From: Bacteroides faecis MAJ27
GTDB lineage: Bacteria > Bacteroidota > Bacteroidia > Bacteroidales > Bacteroidaceae
DNA: 64,000 nt
Direction: 5' to 3'
NCBI RefSeq assembly: GCF_900106755.1
Contig: NZ_FNNN01000024.1
Coordinates: 29,424-93,423 of the forward strand
Part shown: positions 61,150-64,000 of the stretch, in pieces
Layout: each line of letters opens with the position of its first letter
How positions within the stretch are numbered: position 1 is the first letter of the stretch
Notes under the pieces: generated by a model
Told to the model about the DNA's origin: nothing
Databases searched by the model: none
Seen by the model: only the letters and a program-made list of their open reading frames with translations
Translations under genes and position numbers: made by a program

Positions 61150-63066
61150 TTATTTATTAATATTCTGTATGATGAATTGAACTTGTTCATTGTTTTTTAT
61201 GATCCGCTCCATATCCTTAGCCAGACGAACACGGAATGCCCAGATACGGAAATAGAAAAATAGTCCGACAGGGAAAATAACCCCGGCAGCCAGATTCAGC
61301 CAATATATATGAAACGGGCGTATATGAGCAGAAACGGAAATAACCGGATAATTGTTTAATGTATTCAACAAAGTCACAGACTTCGTATTGGACATCTCTT
61401 CTATCAGTGTTTCCAACTTTTCATTGATATACATCACCTCATCGTCCTTCTCACCCGACATCCACAATTTAAAATAATTCGGAGCTTTCATCAAGCGGTT
61501 TTTAGCCACATACTCTTTACATTTATCAGTAAGCACCTGCAAGTCAACCGGTATACGATTATAATCCGGATCATGAATCACAACTTCTTTCTTAAATAGA
61601 TGGCGTACGTTACGAATACCGACAATCTTCTTAAACCAGTTGATATATGCATCGGCGTTGAGCACTACAGAGTCTTTATTTGATTTATAAGTCAGGAAAG
61701 CACCCAACGGGGCAAGCACAGCGCTACTGGTCCACACTCCCATCCATACTACCCATCTGCCGTCACGCGCCATTTTATAGCCCGTATTATCTATAATATA
61801 ATAAATGATGAAAACCATTACCGAAACGATAACCGGCATCCCCAGTCCACCTTTACGGATAATCCCGCCTAATGGAGCACCAATGAAGAAGAACAACAGA
61901 CAAGAAAGCGAAATAGTGATCTTTTTATGCCATTCTATCTCATGCTTCCTCATACTATAATCATGGCTACCCATTGTGTAGCTTTTAAAGTTTATATCGC
62001 TGCTCAGATTTTCCGCACGACTTGTAGCAGCTGAAATGATCTTCTGCTTTTGCATCAAAGGAGCTACCTCATAAAGACTATCGATATTATATTCAGTAAT
62101 ATTCGCCTCCATGATCTTAACCGTGTCCTCTTTTGTCAGCCCATAAGTTGTACGGAAATTCCCCTCCGAAACCTCCCGGTAATATTGTCTTCCGATACTA
62201 TCTCCCACCATTTTCATAGAGTCGATAGAAGCTTGCAGCATTGACATATCCTTGGCAGCGGATGTATTACTCATAATACTGGCATCTGCCATATTGAAGT
62301 CTGAGTCAAACTCAATAATCGTATGTTTTTCCCTGAATTCTTCACGACGATACGGCACATTCTGAGATTTCATATTCTGTGCTCTCAGGTTTTCAAACAA
62401 ATCTCCACTATATAAATGCAGCCAGAGATGCTGTTTATCAGCAGTCATCTCCATTCGTCCGGAATCGGCATAAATAATATGTGCGTTCTCAAATCCGTCT
62501 TTCAGATTATAAATCATCACATCATACATCATACCTGTTTTTCGGTTTTTCTTAGCTATTTTCAGATTATAATCCGGTATTTCCGAATAAAACACTCCCT
62601 CCGGGATATCCAATTCCGGAGACTTTTGTTTCATCGAAATAATCAGTGTGTATAGCTTAGTCTGGGCGATAGGTCCCACGACGTTCTGGAAATAAAAAGA
62701 GACAGCAACCAAACCACAGACAAAGAAAGCCAGCGGGCGCATAATTTTAAGCAAAGAAATACCCGCAGCTTTCATTGCAAGTAACTCATAACGTTCGCCA
62801 AAGTTGCCGAAAGTTATTAAGGAAGCCAGCAATATTGCCAACGGCAACGATATCGGCACCAATGTCAATGCGGAATAAAAGAAGAATTGAGCTATCACAC
62901 TCATATCCAGCCCCTTTCCGACTAATTCGTCTACATATCTCCACAAAAACTGCATCATGAAGATGAAGAGACAGATGAAGAATGTACCTACAAAGAGCAT
63001 CAGGAAGCTCTTTACGATAAATATATCTAATTTCTTTATGCGTAGCATCTTAATAGGTTCGTGCAA
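61150..63066 (-). CDS. LptF/LptG-family (YjgP/YjgQ) permease
   Basis: The protein has 638 residues, much longer than the ~360 of E. coli LptF/LptG. The N-terminal ~130 residues hold the first three membrane helices ('IFIVKSFLMLFVGTFFICLFIFMMQFLWRYVDELVGKGLDMSVIAQFFFYSALTLVPISLPLAILLASLITFGNFGERYELLAMKAAGISLLKIMRPL'). A periplasmic part with the jelly-roll-like 'SGRMEMTADKQHLWLHLYSGDLFENL' follows, and then an inserted helical section. Helices after 'HKKITISLSCLLFFFIGAPLGGIIRKGGLGMPVIVSVMVF' are followed by a ~180-residue C-terminal extension with one more helix. It serves LPS export from the inner membrane. First gene of a unit with ribBA. Confidence 0.93.
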   Translation of the reverse strand: MHEPIKMLRIKKLDIFIVKSFLMLFVGTFFICLFIFMMQFLWRYVDELVGKGLDMSVIAQFFFYSALTLVPISLPLAILLASLITFGNFGERYELLAMKAAGISLLKIMRPLAFFVCGLVAVSFYFQNVVGPIAQTKLYTLIISMKQKSPELDIPEGVFYSEIPDYNLKIAKKNRKTGMMYDVMIYNLKDGFENAHIIYADSGRMEMTADKQHLWLHLYSGDLFENLRAQNMKSQNVPYRREEFREKHTIIEFDSDFNMADASIMSNTSAAKDMSMLQASIDSMKMVGDSIGRQYYREVSEGNFRTTYGLTKEDTVKIMEANITEYNIDSLYEVAPLMQKQKIISAATSRAENLSSDINFKSYTMGSHDYSMRKHEIEWHKKITISLSCLLFFFIGAPLGGIIRKGGLGMPVIVSVMVFIIYYIIDNTGYKMARDGRWVVWMGVWTSSAVLAPLGAFLTYKSNKDSVVLNADAYINWFKKIVGIRNVRHLFKKEVVIHDPDYNRIPVDLQVLTDKCKEYVAKNRLMKAPNYFKLWMSGEKDDEVMYINEKLETLIEEMSNTKSVTLLNTLNNYPVISVSAHIRPFHIYWLNLAAGVIFPVGLFFYFRIWAFRVRLAKDMERIIKNNEQVQFIIQNINK

Positions 63067-63124
63067 TTAAGACGCAAAATTAGCACAAAAAAAGTAGCAT
63101 AGAAAATTTTTAGTTGAAAGTTAA

Positions 63125-63511
63125 CTAAAAACCACACGTTCTTCTCAATTTCGCCACTTGTGACTCCCACAATTCTTCCATATCATCTACTTCGTCCGCC
63201 TCTGCGAAATCTGTAATTTCTAATACATAATCACTTGTCAGCTCATTATAAGTCATTTTGATCTCAAAATAATCGCGCTCGTTTTCATCATCCTGCCAAC
63301 GGAACCGGATAAATGAGAAAGAACGGATTGCAATAATTTCGGCACTTCTCTGTTCCGTCTTCCCCCAATGGAATTCTACGACTTTATCATCAGATATTAC
63401 TTTATCAGCAAACCAGTCCTCCAACCCGGTCGGTGTGCTAATAGCTGCCCAAAGAATATTTTTAGATGTTGCATTCAACAAATACTCCAAATGAATCTTT
63501 TCTTTTTTCAT
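63125..63511 (-). CDS. START-like domain protein
   Basis: The protein has 128 residues. The text 'KIHLEYLLNATSKNILWAAISTPTGLEDWFADKVISDDKVVEFHWGKTEQRSAEIIAIRSFSFIRFRW' with 'YFEIKMTYNELTSDYVLEITDFAEADEVDDMEELWESQVAKLRRTCGF' shows the helix-grip (SRPBCC/START) layout, as in the START-2 domain of Bacteroidetes. These bind hydrophobic ligands or act as small regulators. There is no signal peptide. The ligand is unknown. It is upstream of and in the same direction as the permease, 58 bases apart. Confidence 0.85.
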   Translation of the reverse strand: MKKEKIHLEYLLNATSKNILWAAISTPTGLEDWFADKVISDDKVVEFHWGKTEQRSAEIIAIRSFSFIRFRWQDDENERDYFEIKMTYNELTSDYVLEITDFAEADEVDDMEELWESQVAKLRRTCGF

Positions 63512-63683
63512 AGCAATTTCGAATTGTTTTTACGTGTGCCAAGATAGATACTTTTTTCTAATTATGTGGCATAAATCAGACACTTTATTTAAAACTTATT
63601 TCTTTTCAAGGCCTCAAACTCCCTATTTATAGGAAAAAGAGAACCTCGTTCTAAAGAAAAAACACAAAAAAGTTATGAATTGT

Positions 63684-63714
63684 TTTGGAGATTACAGAAA
63701 AACATCTATCTTTG
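63684..63714 (+). promoter_or_regulatory. tRNA promoter
   Basis: TTTG (63684-63687), 19 bases, TATCTTTG (63707-63714): a near-perfect Bacteroides promoter 21 bases ahead of the tRNA. Confidence 0.8.
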
Positions 63715-63735
63715 CACCCGCAATCGAGAAACGAT

Positions 63736-63809
63736 GGCGGGATAGCTCAGCTGGTTAGAGCGCATGATTCATAATCATGAGGTCCCCGGTTCAATCCCGG
63801 GTCCCGCTA
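63736..63809 (+). tRNA. tRNA with CAU anticodon (elongator Met most likely)
   Basis: 74 bases form a full cloverleaf: acceptor GGCGGGA with TCCCGCT (one G-U pair), D-arm with GCTCAGCTGGTTAGAGC, anticodon stem CATGA/TCATG with loop TTCATAA giving CAU (63770-63772), and T-arm CCCGGTTCAATCCCGGG. CCA is not encoded. CAU may be elongator Met or, with lysidine, Ile2; the G1-U72 wobble excludes a typical initiator, which would have a mismatch C1-A72. A terminator follows. Confidence 0.93.
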
Positions 63810-63821
63810 CTTGATAAGAAT

Positions 63822-63860
63822 AAGGCATTTGGGAGGCTTCCACTTCTGGGTGCCTTTTTC
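63822..63860 (+). terminator. Terminator after the tRNA
   Basis: AAGGCA (63822-63827) pairs with TGCCTT (63851-63856) across a 23-base loop that itself is G/C-rich, and a T5 run follows. Confidence 0.6.
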
Positions 63861-63871
63861 TTTTTATCTCC

Positions 63872-63894
63872 GGTTTGCGCTATGGTTTGCGCTA
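63872..63894 (+). repeat. Direct repeat near the window end
   Basis: The 11-mer GGTTTGCGCTA occurs twice with a 12-base period (63872-63882 and 63884-63894). It lies in the non-coding tail after the tRNA. The sequence from 63861 to the edge holds no gene that I can support. Confidence 0.6.
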
Positions 63895-64000
63895 GCGTCA
63901 AATACGGATCAATGTAAAAACCTGAGGGATTTTCATTTTATGCATATAACTTAGTAAGTCTGTATAAAAAAAATGCCTTATCTCTGACTCCTCTAAACTG

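Noticed and set aside
63883..63918. A tiny frame MVCASVKYGSM after the tRNA
   Set aside because: Eleven codons with no promoter of its own, lying after a terminator; no support.

Overview
The window looks like a chromosomal segment of a gut Bacteroides, most probably Bacteroides thetaiotaomicron or a close relative. The evidence is two SusC/SusD-type outer-membrane loci, a one-protein hybrid two-component regulator, many promoters with the Bacteroidota pattern (about TTTG, 19-20 bases, TAnnTTTG), few Shine-Dalgarno sites, and the gene order outer-membrane thiamine receptor - hybrid regulator - SusC/D locus - PnuT - thiamine pyrophosphokinase, which I recall from B. thetaiotaomicron. The species call rests on recalled gene order, not on a search.

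Layout. 1-2552: the 3' part of a SusC-like receptor and its SusD partner. 2.7-8.1 kb: small regulators (two Crp/Fnr or AraC types), a membrane acyltransferase, a winged-helix protein, a GNAT enzyme, a lipoprotein and, at 5203-5433 on the minus strand, a gene-free segment that folds into a long rod with a central bubble, as 6S RNA does. 8.2-17 kb: a decayed AraC gene, two DUF3857 (one with transglutaminase) exported proteins, DUF3788, a MarR-GNAT fusion with DUF3795, a frameshifted MATE pump and a hexapeptide acetyltransferase. 17-22 kb: a Crp-type regulator, an RlmJ-like protein, an Lrp-type regulator divergent from metY, and an MscS channel. 22-37.8 kb: a thiamine island in which two TPP riboswitches control a TonB receptor and PnuT plus thiamine pyrophosphokinase; an enzyme-free SusC/D locus with its hybrid sensor sits between them. 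37.9-39.1 kb: a WG-repeat protein and a uracil-DNA-glycosylase-like protein. 39.7-45.1 kb: the threonine operon thrA - proposed homoserine kinase - thrC, headed by a Thr/Met-rich leader peptide that I found by reading the gap. 45.2-53.5 kb: asparaginase, RadA, an FAD oxidoreductase, an orphan LuxR-type regulator, a TonB receptor and an AraC regulator. 53.6-64 kb: GNAT, a metA-U32 peptidase-zinc ribbon operon, ferredoxin, aspartate aminotransferase, RibBA, an LptF/LptG-type permease, a START-like protein and a CAU-anticodon tRNA.

Aspartate-family metabolism is a recurring theme: aspartate aminotransferase, asparaginase, ThrA, homoserine kinase, ThrC, MetA (with Glu111, predicted to use acetyl-CoA) and MetY (which uses O-acetylhomoserine) are all here. 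Together they would convert aspartate to homoserine, then to threonine or homocysteine. Several dispersed repeat families lie in the intergenic gaps, and one appears to have entered a coding region in frame. I do not see a defence system, prophage, CRISPR array or insertion sequence. The most notable less-described items are the thr leader, the 6S-like RNA and the UDG-like/WG-repeat pair.
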